Of a stretch of DNA of 50,970 nucleotides, positions 1-9,273 are shown in pieces. The position numbers and the translations under genes were made by a program. Position 1 is the stretch's first letter, and every line of letters begins with the position of its first letter. The DNA comes from Synechococcus sp. CS-1332 (GTDB lineage Bacteria > Cyanobacteriota > Cyanobacteriia > PCC-6307 > Cyanobiaceae): the NCBI RefSeq assembly GCF_025127995.1, contig NZ_JAHLYP010000008.1, forward strand, positions 1-50,970. Direction: 5' to 3'. The notes beneath the pieces are model-generated. The model worked only from the letters and a program-made list of their open reading frames with translations, was not told the origin of the DNA and did not search any database.

Positions 1-2
1 CC

Positions 3-521
3 GCCAACGGCGATCGCTGGCTGCTCGGCACGGCGGCCGATCGCCCGGAGCCTTCGGCGCTGGAGGCGGCCCTGGCGGCCGATGGTCTGATCGCGGCGCC
101 GCTGGAGGTCGACGGCCACCCGCTGCTGGCCTGGACCCGGCTGCAGGCCGGCCCGGGCCGCCGGGACGGCAGGTCCGAGCAGCTGCAGGCCCCCCTGCTC
201 GGCTGGCGCTGGCAACGGGGCGACCAGGCCTGGTGGGGGGAGTCCCTCGGCCAGCTGGAGAACCTGGACGGGCCAGAGAAGAAAGGATCTGGTCGCCTTC
301 AGGGACAACTGGAGGCCCTTGCCGTTCCGGAGGCGGCTCTGCAATGGGCCCTCGATGGCCCACGGGCCCGCGATGTGCTGGCGGCCTGGCGGCCGTGGCA
401 GCGCCTCACCGCCCTGGCCGGTGGCCCGCTCAGTGAGCCGGTCACGGGCCTGGCCCTGGCGCTGCAGGGAGAGCCCGGCATTCTGGCGGTGGAAGCGCGC
501 CTCGACTTCGGAGGATCCTGA
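3..521 (+). CDS. C-terminal part of a DUF3352-like protein (partial, 5' end outside window)
   Basis: The reading frame is open from the left edge to a TGA two bases before the next gene's ATG. About 172 residues are visible. They are rich in Ala, Leu and Trp, with no transmembrane segment in the visible part, and end in a beta-like stretch (LALALQGEPG, then AVEARLDF). Composition, and the position just upstream of a SixA phosphatase and citrate synthase, fit the DUF3352 proteins of picocyanobacteria, whose function is unknown. I infer the family from memory of this arrangement; the N-terminus needed to confirm it is missing. It is probably co-transcribed with the next gene. Confidence 0.55.
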   Translation, partial: ANGDRWLLGTAADRPEPSALEAALAADGLIAAPLEVDGHPLLAWTRLQAGPGRRDGRSEQLQAPLLGWRWQRGDQAWWGESLGQLENLDGPEKKGSGRLQGQLEALAVPEAALQWALDGPRARDVLAAWRPWQRLTALAGGPLSEPVTGLALALQGEPGILAVEARLDFGGS

Positions 522-523
522 GC

Positions 524-1048
524 ATGGCGTCACTGGCTTGGGAGCTGCTGTTGCTGCGCCATGGCATTGCCGAGGAGCGCAGCCCCAGCCGAGCCGACGC
601 GGGGCGGGAGCTCACCGCTGCTGGCAGGGTCCGCGCCCGGGCGGTGCTGGAGCGAGCCGTCCAAATGGGTCTGCGGGCGGATCGTCTGTTCTCCAGTCCC
701 CTGGCCCGGGCCAGCCAAACCGCAGAGATCGCCAGATCCGTCGGCCTGGCCGCCGCCATCGAACTGGCCCAGGCCCTGGAGCCCGGCGGTGATCCCCTGC
801 CCCAGTTGCCGGCCTGGTTCAACCAAGGTGATGAAGCGCCATCCTGCCGGCTGCTCCTGGTGGGCCATGAGCCGGATCTGGGGCTGCTGGCGGCCCGACT
901 GCTCGGGGCGCCGCCCGGCGCCATCGCCCTGCGCAAGGCGGGCCTGGCCCTGCTGCGCCTGCCCGTGGTGGCGCTCGATGGTTCGCTGGCCGGCACGGCC
1001 CGTCTGGAATGGCTGACGCGCCCCAAACTCTGGCTTCCTCGCCCCTGA
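524..1048 (+). CDS. sixA: SixA-type histidine phosphatase (phosphoglycerate mutase-like)
   Basis: This 174-residue protein carries the phosphohistidine signature LLLRHGIAEE at residues 9-18, whose RHG holds the nucleophilic His, and a second catalytic block LLLVGHEPDLG near residue 110. Length and motifs match the short SixA branch of the histidine phosphatase superfamily. E. coli SixA dephosphorylates phospho-His on phosphotransfer proteins; the substrate in cyanobacteria is not known. The ATG lies 2 nt after the stop of the upstream gene, so the two are probably one transcript. The stop lies upstream of the chosen citrate synthase start. Confidence 0.85.
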   Translation: MASLAWELLLLRHGIAEERSPSRADAGRELTAAGRVRARAVLERAVQMGLRADRLFSSPLARASQTAEIARSVGLAAAIELAQALEPGGDPLPQLPAWFNQGDEAPSCRLLLVGHEPDLGLLAARLLGAPPGAIALRKAGLALLRLPVVALDGSLAGTARLEWLTRPKLWLPRP

Positions 1049-1116
1049 GCCGGCAGCGGGCGCTACGTCAGGCGCCGGTTCCTGCGCCTAAGTTCTTGCC
1101 ATCCACAGGAAGCGGT

Positions 1117-2328
1117 ATGGCGGCGGAGAGCACCCCAGAGGTGAACGACCCTCAGGGCACCCCGCCAACGGTGCCGGCGCCGGCTCCACCCACGTTCCGC
1201 CCGGGGCTTGAGGGGGTGCCGGCCACCCAATCGGCCATCTGTGACATCGAGGGGCAACGGGGCCTGCTCACCTACCGGGGCTACCCCATTGAGCAGCTCG
1301 CCAACCAGAGCAGTTTCCTGGAAACCACCTACCTGCTGATCTGGGGCGAGTTGCCGACGATCTTCCAGTTGCGGGAGTTCGAGCAGGAGGTGCAGATGCA
1401 CCGGCGGCTCAGCTTCCGCATCCGCGACATGATGAAGTGCTTTCCGGCCACGGGCCATCCGATGGATGCCCTTCAGGCCAGTGCGGCGTCCCTGGGGCTC
1501 TTCTATTCCCGCCGCGCCCTGTACGACCCCCAGTACATCGTCGATGCGGTGGTGCGGCTGATCGCCAAGATCCCCACGATGGTGGCGGCGTTCCAGCTGA
1601 TCCGGAAGGGTCAGGATCCGATCCAGCCCCGGGACGACCTGGCCTATTCGGCCAACTTCCTCTACATGCTCACCGAGCGGGAGCCCGATCCCCTGGCGGC
1701 CCGGATCTTTGATTCCTGCCTGATCCTGCACGCCGAGCACAGCCTCAACGCCAGCACCTTCAGCGCCCGCGTCACCGCCAGCACCCTCACTGACCCCTAC
1801 GCCGTGGTGGCCTCCGCCGTGGGCACCCTGGCCGGGCCCCTGCACGGCGGCGCCAACGAAGACGTGCTCGACATGCTCGACCAGATCGGCAGCATCGATC
1901 AGGTGGAGCCCTGGCTCGATCGTGCCATCGCCCAGAAGCATAAGATCATGGGCTTCGGTCACCGCGAGTACCGCGTCAAGGACCCCCGGGCCGTGATCCT
2001 GCAGGGCCTGGCCGAAGAGCTCTTCCAGCGCTTCGGCCACGACGCCATGTACGACGTGGCCCTCAAGCTTGAGGAGGTGGCCGAGCGGCGGCTGGGGCCG
2101 AAGGGCATCTACCCCAACGTCGACTTCTATTCCGGTCTGGTTTACCGAAAACTCGGTATTCCCCGCGACCTGTTCACCCCCATCTTCGCCATCGCCCGTA
2201 CGGCAGGATGGCTGGCCCACTGGAAGGAACAACTGGGTGCCAACCGCATCTACCGTCCCTCGCAGATCTACACCGGTCCCATCGAACGGGGCTGGTTGCC
2301 CCTGGAAAGCCGTCCGGTTCCTGGCTGA
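1117..2328 (+). CDS. gltA: Citrate synthase
   Basis: Condenses oxaloacetate with acetyl-CoA to citrate, the entry into the cyanobacterial TCA cycle and 2-oxoglutarate synthesis. Catalytic blocks are visible: AEHSLNASTFS, GPLHGGANEDV, MGFGHREYRVKDPRA with the active-site His, and NVDFYSGLVY with the catalytic Asp. The frame is open upstream to 1009, inside sixA. I choose the ATG at 1117 because AGGAAG lies just upstream, giving 403 residues with a Pro-rich leader of about 30. The family is usually 370-430 residues. It could formally be the closely related 2-methylcitrate synthase, but no prp genes are nearby. Confidence 0.95.
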   Translation: MAAESTPEVNDPQGTPPTVPAPAPPTFRPGLEGVPATQSAICDIEGQRGLLTYRGYPIEQLANQSSFLETTYLLIWGELPTIFQLREFEQEVQMHRRLSFRIRDMMKCFPATGHPMDALQASAASLGLFYSRRALYDPQYIVDAVVRLIAKIPTMVAAFQLIRKGQDPIQPRDDLAYSANFLYMLTEREPDPLAARIFDSCLILHAEHSLNASTFSARVTASTLTDPYAVVASAVGTLAGPLHGGANEDVLDMLDQIGSIDQVEPWLDRAIAQKHKIMGFGHREYRVKDPRAVILQGLAEELFQRFGHDAMYDVALKLEEVAERRLGPKGIYPNVDFYSGLVYRKLGIPRDLFTPIFAIARTAGWLAHWKEQLGANRIYRPSQIYTGPIERGWLPLESRPVPG

Positions 2329-2367
2329 CCCCGTTTCCCCCTAGGTTCCCCGTACCGGAGTTCTCTG

Positions 2368-3519
2368 ATGCTGTCCACTGGCCTGATGGGTGCCACCGTC
2401 GCTCCCCCTGGTCTCGACCTCCAGTCGAGCTTCATTGATCTGGCCCAGGGCATGGGTCTCACGGCTGGTGCGGCCCGTCTGCTGTGGCTGCCACTGCCCA
2501 TGGTGCTGGTTCTGGTGGGGGCCGTGGTCGGCGTCCTGGTGAGCGTCTGGCTGGAGCGGAAGATCTCGGCAGCGGTGCAGCAGCGCATCGGCCCCGAGTA
2601 CGCCGGAGCTCTGGGCGTGCTTCAGCCCCTGGCCGATGGCCTCAAGCTGGTCTTCAAGGAGGACATCATCCCGGCCCGGGCCGATTCCGTCCTGTTCAGC
2701 CTCGGTCCAGTGCTGGTGGTGGTGCCGGTGATCCTCTCCTGGCTGGTGGTGCCCTTCGGGCAGAACCTGCTGATCAGCAACGTGGGTGTGGGCATCTTCC
2801 TGTGGATCGCCCTGAGCAGCATCCAGCCCATCGGCCTGCTGATGAGCGGCTACTCCAGCAACAACAAGTACTCGCTGCTCGGCGGCCTGCGGGCGGCGGC
2901 CCAGTCGATCAGCTACGAGATCCCCCTGGCGCTGGCGGTGCTGGCCGTGGTGATGATGAGCAATTCCCTCAGCACCGTCGACATCGTCGCGCAGCAGACG
3001 GGGGCCGGCATCTTGAGCTGGAACATCTGGCGCCAGCCCGTCGGCTTCGTGATCTTCTGGATCTGTGCCCTGGCGGAGTGCGAGCGCCTTCCCTTCGACC
3101 TTCCGGAGGCCGAAGAGGAGTTGGTGGCCGGCTATCAGACGGAATATTCCGGAATGAAGTTTGCCCTTTTCTATCTGGGCAGCTACATCAACCTGGTGCT
3201 GTCGGCCCTGCTGGTCTCGGTGTTGTACCTGGGCGGCTGGAGCTTCCCTATCCCCGTCGAATGGATCACCGGCTGGCTGGGGGTCTCCCCCGATGCCCCC
3301 CTGGTTCAGGTGATCACCGGCTCGATCGGGATCGTCAGCACGATCCTCAAGGCCTACCTGCTGGTGTTCTTCGCCATCCTGCTGCGCTGGACCACCCCAC
3401 GGGTGCGGATCGACCAACTCCTCGATCTGGGCTGGAAATTCCTGCTGCCTATCGCCCTGGTGAATCTCCTGGTCACTGCCGGCCTCAAGCTGGCCTTCCC
3501 GGTCGCTTTCGGCGGCTGA
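2368..3519 (+). CDS. ndhA: NAD(P)H-quinone oxidoreductase subunit 1 (NdhA)
   Basis: Membrane subunit of thylakoid NDH-1, homologous to NuoH/ND1, forming the joint between the peripheral arm and the membrane arm at the quinone site. The 383 residues hold about eight hydrophobic segments and family blocks such as [19 protein letters not shown] and [18 protein letters not shown]. It is first of four genes in order ndhA-I-G-E, the standard cyanobacterial operon. The N-terminal 20 residues before the conserved part are weakly constrained, so the exact start may be a few codons downstream. Confidence 0.97.
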   Translation: MLSTGLMGATVAPPGLDLQSSFIDLAQGMGLTAGAARLLWLPLPMVLVLVGAVVGVLVSVWLERKISAAVQQRIGPEYAGALGVLQPLADGLKLVFKEDIIPARADSVLFSLGPVLVVVPVILSWLVVPFGQNLLISNVGVGIFLWIALSSIQPIGLLMSGYSSNNKYSLLGGLRAAAQSISYEIPLALAVLAVVMMSNSLSTVDIVAQQTGAGILSWNIWRQPVGFVIFWICALAECERLPFDLPEAEEELVAGYQTEYSGMKFALFYLGSYINLVLSALLVSVLYLGGWSFPIPVEWITGWLGVSPDAPLVQVITGSIGIVSTILKAYLLVFFAILLRWTTPRVRIDQLLDLGWKFLLPIALVNLLVTAGLKLAFPVAFGG

Positions 3520-3597
3520 ATCCGTCGCGCGGATACCAACAGCCCCGCGCCCCTGGGCCATCATGGTCCCCATCCCGTAACCCCCTCGCCCCCAGCC

Positions 3598-4230
3598 ATG
3601 TTCGGGTTCCTCAAACAAGTCGGTGACTACACCCGCGAGGCGGTGAGCGCGGCCCAGACCATGACCCAGGGTCTGGCGGTCACCTTCGACCATCTGCGCC
3701 GGCGCCCGATCACGGTGCAGTACCCCTACGAGAAGCTGATCCCCTCCGAGCGTTACCGGGGCCGCATTCACTACGAACTCGACAAGTGCATCTCCTGCGA
3801 GGTGTGTGTGCGGGTGTGCCCGATCAACCTGCCGGTGGTCGATTGGGTGATGAACAAGGCCACCAAGAAGAAGGAACTGCGTAACTACTCGATTGATTTC
3901 GGGGTCTGCATCTTCTGCGGCAATTGCGTGGAGTACTGCCCCACCAATTGCCTCTCTATGACCGAGGAGTACGAACTGGCGGCCTTCGACCGCCACAGCC
4001 TCAACTACGACAGCGTCGCCCTCGGCCGCCTGCCCACCAGCGTCACCTCTGATCCGGCGGTGTTCGCCCTGCGGGAGTTGGCCTACCTGCCCAAGGGCGT
4101 CCTGGATCCCCATGGGGTGCCCGCCAGCGAACCCCGTGCCGGCCAGCTGCCTTCCCAGGTGCTGGAATCTCTCCAGAAGGAGACGGCCCCGAACGGCGCC
4201 GCCCCGTCCGACAGCACCGGAGTGTCCTGA
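3598..4230 (+). CDS. ndhI: NAD(P)H-quinone oxidoreductase subunit I (NdhI), 2x[4Fe-4S] ferredoxin type
   Basis: Peripheral-arm iron-sulfur subunit of NDH-1 (NuoI homologue), relaying electrons from ferredoxin toward plastoquinone. Two [4Fe-4S] motifs are visible: [12 protein letters not shown] near residue 63 and [12 protein letters not shown] near residue 103. At 210 residues the length is normal for cyanobacteria, with a low-complexity C-terminal tail. The stop TGA shares one base with the ATG of ndhG, so translation is probably coupled. Confidence 0.97.
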   Translation: MFGFLKQVGDYTREAVSAAQTMTQGLAVTFDHLRRRPITVQYPYEKLIPSERYRGRIHYELDKCISCEVCVRVCPINLPVVDWVMNKATKKKELRNYSIDFGVCIFCGNCVEYCPTNCLSMTEEYELAAFDRHSLNYDSVALGRLPTSVTSDPAVFALRELAYLPKGVLDPHGVPASEPRAGQLPSQVLESLQKETAPNGAAPSDSTGVS

Positions 4231-4856
4231 TGTCGATCGCTTCCACCACCCAGCAGATCTGCTTCCTTGTGCTCTCGGCCACCACGGTGGTCGGATCACT
4301 TGGGGTTGTCCTGCTTCCCAACATCGTCTATTCCGCGTTCCTCCTCGGTGGTGTCTTTCTTTCGGTTGCCGGGCTGTATCTGCTGCTCAACGCCAGCTTC
4401 GTCGCGGCGGCCCAGATCCTCGTCTACGTGGGTGCTGTCAATGTGCTGATCCTGTTCGCGATCATGCTCGTCAACAAGCAGGAAACCCTCGCCGTGATCC
4501 CTGGGCTGCTGGTGCGGCGTCTGCTGTCGGGGGCGGTCTGCGCCGGCCTCTTCGCCCTGCTGTTGCGGGTGGCCTTCACCACCACCTGGGCGCTGCCTGG
4601 CCCCCCTCCTGTCGGCGAGGAGGCCACCATCCGGATCGGCGAGCATCTCTTCACCGACTACCTGCTGCCCTTCGAGCTCGCTTCGGTGCTGCTGCTGATG
4701 GCGATGATCGGTGCGATCGTTCTGGCCCGTCGGGACGTCTTCAGCACCGATGTGATCACCGGTGAACCGGCCGATCAGGGGCTGATCGAAAAGGAACGCA
4801 CGCCCCTGCTGATCGAGAAGTCCGCCAACGAGCCCACCCTCCTCACCAAGCCATGA
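4230..4856 (+). CDS. ndhG: NAD(P)H-quinone oxidoreductase subunit 6 (NdhG)
   Basis: Membrane-arm subunit of NDH-1, homologous to NuoJ/ND6. The 208-residue protein has about five hydrophobic helices in the first 160 residues, with the family stretch [18 protein letters not shown] near residues 66-83, and a soluble charged tail of about 45 residues. It overlaps ndhI by one base at its start and ndhE by four bases (ATGA) at its end, fitting a translationally coupled operon. Confidence 0.96.
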   Translation: MSIASTTQQICFLVLSATTVVGSLGVVLLPNIVYSAFLLGGVFLSVAGLYLLLNASFVAAAQILVYVGAVNVLILFAIMLVNKQETLAVIPGLLVRRLLSGAVCAGLFALLLRVAFTTTWALPGPPPVGEEATIRIGEHLFTDYLLPFELASVLLLMAMIGAIVLARRDVFSTDVITGEPADQGLIEKERTPLLIEKSANEPTLLTKP

Positions 4857-5182
4857 GCACCGACCTCGCGTCCCCGATCCCGCTCGAGGCCTTCCTCTCC
4901 GTCGCGGCCATGCTGTTCTGCGTCGGTGTCTGGGGGCTGATCAACAGCCGCAACGCCGTGCGGGTGCTGATGAGCATCGAGTTGATGCTGAATGCCGTCA
5001 ACATCAACTTGATGGCCTTCTCCAACTACCTTGATGGCCAACTCATCCGCGGCCAGGTGTTCGCCATCTTCGTGATCACCGTGGCGGCGGCTGAAGCGGC
5101 CGTCGGCCTGGCCATCCTGTTGTCGCTCTATCGCAACCGCGAAACGGTCGATATGGAGCGCTTCAACCTGTTGCGCTGGTAA
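4853..5182 (+). CDS. ndhE: NAD(P)H-quinone oxidoreductase subunit 4L (NdhE)
   Basis: Small membrane subunit of NDH-1 (NuoK/ND4L homologue) in the proton-channel region. The 109 residues form three hydrophobic helices and carry the family block [18 protein letters not shown] around residues 41-58, including the conserved membrane Glu. Last ndh gene of the operon. NAD kinase follows 27 bp later on the same strand and may share the transcript. Confidence 0.97.
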   Translation: MSTDLASPIPLEAFLSVAAMLFCVGVWGLINSRNAVRVLMSIELMLNAVNINLMAFSNYLDGQLIRGQVFAIFVITVAAAEAAVGLAILLSLYRNRETVDMERFNLLRW

Positions 5183-5209
5183 CCGTGCAAGCGTCTCGCG
5201 ATCCGGCCC

Positions 5210-6199
5210 ATGCGGCTTGAGCGGGTCTGGTTGATTCTTCGCAAGGGCAGCCAGGCGGCCCAGCGCCAGGCTCGCCGCTGTGCCCAGGATCTGCGTTCCC
5301 AGGGGGTGATCGTCACCACCGCCGTCAGCGGTCTGGGGTTGAATCCCTTCCCTGGCCTCCTGGCCACGGAAGCCGAACTCCCCGACCTGGCCGTGGTGCT
5401 CGGCGGCGATGGCACGGTCCTGGCGGCCGCACGACACCTGGCCAGCTTCGCGGTCCCGGTGCTCAGCTTCAACGTCGGCGGCCACCTCGGCTTCCTCACC
5501 CACGAGCGACGCCTGCTGCGGCTGCGGGGTGAGGCCAACGGGGAGGCCGGCAGCCACGATCCCGACGACAACCTTTGGCAACGTTTGCGGGACGACCGCT
5601 TCGCGATCGAGAAGCGCATGATGCTGGAAGCCCGGATCGACCGTGGCGACGGCGTGCCCCAGGAGGGGGACATGGCCTCCGACGACGATCTGAACGGAGT
5701 TGGCGATGGCCCCCATGGCGCCCTCAATGACTTCTATTTCCGCCCTTGCCTCGATGAACTCTCACCCACCTGCATGCTGGAGTTGGAGATCGACGGGGAG
5801 GTGGTGGATCAATACCGGGGCGACGGCCTGATCATCGCCACCCCCACCGGATCCACCGGCTATGCGATGGCTGCCGGCGGACCGATCCTGCATCCGGGCA
5901 TCGAAGCGATCGTGGTCACACCCATCTGCCCGATGAGCCTCTCCAGTCGGGCCATCGTGGTTCCGCCCGGTTCGCGGCTTTCGGTGTGGCCCCTGGGGGA
6001 GGCCAGCCGTCGGGTGAGGCTCTGGAAGGACGGCGCCCATGCCACCGTGCTGGAACCGGGTGATCGCTGTGTCCTGCAGCGGGGCCGCCATCCGGTGCTG
6101 ATGCTTCAGTTGGAGCAGAGCCCCTCGTACTACAGCACCCTCACCCACAAGCTCCACTGGGCCGGCAGCCTCACCAGCGGCGAACCGTCCCGTAACTGA
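5210..6199 (+). CDS. nadK: NAD kinase (ATP-NAD kinase)
   Basis: Phosphorylates NAD to NADP in the cytoplasm. Diagnostic blocks are the GGDGT motif ([17 protein letters not shown], about residue 64), [11 protein letters not shown] (about residue 88) and the NAD-binding block [20 protein letters not shown] (about residue 205). At 329 residues it is longer than many bacterial enzymes. Part of the excess is an acidic, Gly-rich insertion at about residues 143-170 between two conserved strands. Placement directly after four NDH-1 genes links pyridine nucleotide supply with electron transport, but this is only context. Confidence 0.95.
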   Translation: MRLERVWLILRKGSQAAQRQARRCAQDLRSQGVIVTTAVSGLGLNPFPGLLATEAELPDLAVVLGGDGTVLAAARHLASFAVPVLSFNVGGHLGFLTHERRLLRLRGEANGEAGSHDPDDNLWQRLRDDRFAIEKRMMLEARIDRGDGVPQEGDMASDDDLNGVGDGPHGALNDFYFRPCLDELSPTCMLELEIDGEVVDQYRGDGLIIATPTGSTGYAMAAGGPILHPGIEAIVVTPICPMSLSSRAIVVPPGSRLSVWPLGEASRRVRLWKDGAHATVLEPGDRCVLQRGRHPVLMLQLEQSPSYYSTLTHKLHWAGSLTSGEPSRN

Positions 6200-6235
6200 T
6201 CAGCTCTGCTCCCCTGCCCCGACGCCCTACCCCCC

Positions 6236-6784
6236 ATGGCTCTGGAAATCGAGCGCCGCTTCCTGGTCAGCGGCGACCAGTGGCGCCGCCACGTGCAGGG
6301 GGCCAGGGAGATCCGCCAGGGCTATCTGGCATCGGGAAACGAGGGCCTCACCCTGCGGGTGCGCCTGGCCCGGCCCCCTGTGGGCTCCATGGAGGCGTTC
6401 CTCACCCTCAAGCTGCCGGCGGCCCTCGACGCGGGGATGGCTCCCCCGCCCGGTCAGGCCCTGACCCGGCAGGAGTACGAGTACCCGATCCCCGCCCTCG
6501 ATGCGGAAGCCCTGCTGGAGCGCAGTGACCATTCGCTCAGCAAAACGCGTTTCGGCCTGGATCTGCCTGGTGGCGACTGGGTGCTGGACGTGTTCGAGGA
6601 TCCCAATGCCCCTCTGGTGGTGGCGGAGGTGGAGCTGGAACGGGCCGATCAGGCCGTTGCCATTCCCGCCTGGTGTGCCACGGAGATCACTGGCCGCCGC
6701 GAGCTCAGCAATGCCTCCCTGGCGCGCCGTCCGCTGGCGTTGTGGTCCGCCGCCGAACGGCAGGCGCTGCTTTCCGGGGTCTGA
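6236..6784 (+). CDS. CYTH domain protein (triphosphate tunnel metalloenzyme family)
   Basis: The 182-residue protein opens with LEIERRFLV, the CYTH signature ExExK with Arg at the last position. Later strands carry alternating charged residues typical of the tunnel fold: LTLRVRLAR, AFLTLKLPA, TRQEYEYPI and LVVAEVELERAD. Relatives hydrolyse inorganic triphosphate or thiamine triphosphate, or act as class IV adenylate cyclases. Prokaryotic single-domain members are mostly triphosphatases, so that is my guess, not shown by sequence. It lies 36 bp after nadK on the same strand and ends 5 bp from a convergent regulator gene. Confidence 0.85.
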   Translation: MALEIERRFLVSGDQWRRHVQGAREIRQGYLASGNEGLTLRVRLARPPVGSMEAFLTLKLPAALDAGMAPPPGQALTRQEYEYPIPALDAEALLERSDHSLSKTRFGLDLPGGDWVLDVFEDPNAPLVVAEVELERADQAVAIPAWCATEITGRRELSNASLARRPLALWSAAERQALLSGV

Positions 6785-6789
6785 CCCCA

Positions 6790-7107
6790 TCAGCCGGGCC
6801 TGGTGGCGTCGAGGTGGGGCAGGGCGCAGCAGTTGAAACCGTCGCGGCAGATCTTGCCGTGGTCCATGGCCCAGTTCAGGAGGGCTACCCGGTTTTTGGC
6901 GCCGGTCTTGGTGAAGATGTTGCTGACGTGGTTGTCGACGGTGCGCTTGCTGATGGTCAGCTGGCCGGCGATCTCGAGATTGGTCAGGCCGGTGGCCACC
7001 AGTTCGATGATTTCGAGTTCCCGCTCTGACAACTCGCTGCGTAGCTGCACCATGGGCCTCTCCGGGGACGGGGGCATGGAGGGTGCTGCGGGCCTGCGCT
7101 CAGCCAT
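6790..7107 (-). CDS. pedR: Small LuxR-type HTH regulator, PedR-like
   Basis: A 105-residue protein that is almost only a LuxR/FixJ DNA-binding domain. SERELEIIELVATGLTNLEI leads into the helix-turn-helix and recognition helix (SKRTVDNHVSNIFTKTGA). It has no receiver domain. The tail GKICRDGFNCCALP carries three Cys. This matches the cyanobacterial PedR type (Ssl0564 of Synechocystis), a regulator reported to respond to photosynthetic electron transport through thioredoxin. The assignment is from memory of that tail. An in-frame ATG at 7053 would remove a low-complexity leader. It is divergent from the metF-like gene, with 43 bp between starts. Confidence 0.75.
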   Translation of the reverse strand: MAERRPAAPSMPPSPERPMVQLRSELSERELEIIELVATGLTNLEIAGQLTISKRTVDNHVSNIFTKTGAKNRVALLNWAMDHGKICRDGFNCCALPHLDATRPG

Positions 7108-7150
7108 CAGCTCCTCGACGGGTCACTCCACTCTAGGCAGCGCTTGATCC

Positions 7151-8110
7151 ATGATGCCCCTGTCATGGAGATGGTCGTTGCAACTTCGACAGGCCCTGGC
7201 GGAAGGCCGGTTCGCTGTCACGGCGGAAGTGACCCCGCCCCGTGGGGGCAATGCCTGCCGCACCCTTGAGGCCGCAGCGGCTCTGCGGGGCCTTGTGCAG
7301 GCGGTCAACGTCACCGATGGCAGCCGGGCCGTGATGCGGATGAGCAGCCTGGCGATGTGCCGCCTGCTGCTCGAGGCCGGTATCGAGCCGGTGCTGCAGA
7401 TGACCTGCCGCGATCGCAACCGCATTGCCCTCCAGGCTGACCTGCTCGGCGCCCATGCCCTGGGCATCCGCAACCTGCTCTGCCTGACCGGCGACCCTGT
7501 GCGGGCTGGGGATCAGCCCGCGGTTCGTCCGGTGAATGAGCTCGAGTCGGTGCGACTGCTGCAGCTGGTGAGTGCCCTCAACGCCGGCCAGGATCCGGTG
7601 AAGGGCGACCTTCCGGATGGACCCACGGCACTTTTCCCAGGAGCCGCCGCCGATCCACAGTCGCCCAGCTGGAGCGGATTGCGCTCAAGGGTGCGGCGCA
7701 AGCGGGAGGCCGGAGCTCAATTTCTGCAGACCCAGATGGTGATGGACACGGCTTGTCTGCACCGCTTCGTGGAGGAGATCACCGCCCCGCTGGGGCTACC
7801 GGTGCTGGCCGGGGTGTTTCTGCTCAAGTCGGCCCGCAATGCCCAGTTCATCAACCGCGTGGTGCCCGGTGCCCGTATCCCCCAGTCCCTGATCGATCGG
7901 CTTGCCGGCGCCGCGGATCCGGCGGCGGAGGGCGTGGCGATCGCTGCCGAACAGGTGGCGGCCTACCGGTCCATCGCCCAGGGGGTGCATCTGATGGCCA
8001 TCAAGGCTGAGCACCGCATCCCCCAGATCCTTCGGCTGGCGGGACTAGGGGGCGCCGCTGGCGGCGAGGTCGGTGCCGAGCAGCTCGGCCATGGCCTTCT
8101 GCTGCGGTGA
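7151..8110 (+). CDS. metF: Methylenetetrahydrofolate reductase (MetF type)
   Basis: Predicted FAD enzyme reducing 5,10-methylene-THF to 5-methyl-THF for methionine synthesis. Seen: FAVTAEVTPPRGGN near residue 21 with the conserved Glu, VQAVNVTDGSRAVMRMSS, MTCRDRNRIALQADLLGAHA, RNLLCLTGDPV, and QFLQTQMVMD in the second half. Together these give the MTHFR TIM-barrel pattern. The 319 residues include a Gly-rich C-terminal tail of about 20 residues that lies entirely inside the 3' end of the convergent nucleotidyltransferase gene (66-nt overlap). The start is one of two adjacent ATGs. Confidence 0.88.
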   Translation: MMPLSWRWSLQLRQALAEGRFAVTAEVTPPRGGNACRTLEAAAALRGLVQAVNVTDGSRAVMRMSSLAMCRLLLEAGIEPVLQMTCRDRNRIALQADLLGAHALGIRNLLCLTGDPVRAGDQPAVRPVNELESVRLLQLVSALNAGQDPVKGDLPDGPTALFPGAAADPQSPSWSGLRSRVRRKREAGAQFLQTQMVMDTACLHRFVEEITAPLGLPVLAGVFLLKSARNAQFINRVVPGARIPQSLIDRLAGAADPAAEGVAIAAEQVAAYRSIAQGVHLMAIKAEHRIPQILRLAGLGGAAGGEVGAEQLGHGLLLR

Positions 8111-9226
8111 GGGGGTGCCCACGTCCTGGCGGCGGGCATCGGTGATCAGCCAGTCGAGGGCTGCTTCCTGAAGATCGAAATGGTCGCCGTTGCGATCGAC
8201 GCAATAGCGGCCGTAGACGAGCTTTTCGACGAGCTGCACACCGGCGCCGATGCGGGAGTAATCAAAGATGATCGAGTTGTCGATCGTGGCGCCTTCACAG
8301 ATGTGGCAACTCGGCCCGATCATGGCCGGCCCGATGATGGTCACCCCGTTCTCAATGCGGGTCATGCCGCCCACGAAGATCGGCCCCTCGACGTGGATCT
8401 TGTCCCAGTCGGCCGCCACATTCAGGCCCGCGTAGATCCCCGGCCGCACTTCCTTGCCAGGAATCTGCACCTGGCGCACGTCCCCTTGGAGGACGCTTCG
8501 GATCGCCTGCCAGTAATCCGGCACCTTGCCGATGTCGACCCACTCAAACTCCATAGGGAGGGCAAAGAAGGGCGCCCCGGACTCCACCAACAGGGGAAAA
8601 AGATCGGCGGCGATGTCGAACGCTTCCCCGCTGGGGATGAAGTCGAGGACGGCCGGTTCGAAGATGTAGATCCCTGTGTTGATCATGTCGCTGGCGGCCT
8701 CTTCCACCGACGGCTTCTCCTGGAAGGAGAGCACCCGACCGGCCTCGTCCGTGACCACCACCCCGTAGCTGCTCACCTGCTCGCGGGGCACCCGCTTGGT
8801 GATCAGGCTGGCCATCGCCCCCTTTTCGCGATGGCGCCGCACGGCTTCGGTGAGGTCAAGGTCGATCAGGGCATCGCCGCAGAGCACCACGAAGGTGTCG
8901 TCGAAAAAGGCCTGGAAGTCTTGAATCTTTTTCAGCCCCCCGGCTGATCCCATGGCTTCTCCGATCAGCTCACCATCGCTGATGCGGCCCTCGAAGCTGT
9001 AGGCGATCTGGACATCAAAGCGTTGCCCATCACGGAAGTAGTTCTCGATCTCCTCCGACAGGTGGGAGACGTTGACCATGATTTCGTTGAAACCGTGCTC
9101 CCGGAGCAACTCGAGCAGAAACTCCATCACGGGTTTCTGGAGGATCGGGATCATCGGCTTGGGGGTGGTGTGCGTGATCGGCCGCACCCGTGTTCCCTTG
9201 CCTGCCGCCAGGATCATCGCCTTCAT
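8045..9226 (-). CDS. NDP-sugar synthase / mannose-1-phosphate guanylyltransferase-like nucleotidyltransferase
   Basis: The N-terminus MKAMILAAGKGTRVRPIT is the sugar-nucleotidyltransferase signature, followed by KPMIPILQKPVMEFLLE and the metal-binding LCGDALIDLDL near residue 115. From about residue 255 there are left-handed beta-helix type repeats (IFVGGMTRIENG, IIGPAMIGPSCHI). The 393-residue layout fits the GDP-mannose pyrophosphorylase/GlmU-like group. The exact sugar and nucleotide (mannose/GTP or glucose/UTP or dTTP) cannot be decided from sequence. Its product would feed polysaccharide or glycan synthesis. Its 3' end overlaps metF by 66 nt. Confidence 0.88.
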   Translation of the reverse strand: MKAMILAAGKGTRVRPITHTTPKPMIPILQKPVMEFLLELLREHGFNEIMVNVSHLSEEIENYFRDGQRFDVQIAYSFEGRISDGELIGEAMGSAGGLKKIQDFQAFFDDTFVVLCGDALIDLDLTEAVRRHREKGAMASLITKRVPREQVSSYGVVVTDEAGRVLSFQEKPSVEEAASDMINTGIYIFEPAVLDFIPSGEAFDIAADLFPLLVESGAPFFALPMEFEWVDIGKVPDYWQAIRSVLQGDVRQVQIPGKEVRPGIYAGLNVAADWDKIHVEGPIFVGGMTRIENGVTIIGPAMIGPSCHICEGATIDNSIIFDYSRIGAGVQLVEKLVYGRYCVDRNGDHFDLQEAALDWLITDARRQDVGTPSPQQKAMAELLGTDLAASGAP

Positions 9227-9273
9227 CGGCGTCGTTTCATGTCGGAGGTGAGTGGTCAGCCTAAGGAGAAAAC

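Noticed and set aside
2341-4299. Minus-strand open frame of 652 codons opposite ndhA and ndhI
   Set aside because: Low-complexity Asp/His/Gln/Gly composition and perfect antisense position to well-defined genes mark it as a shadow.
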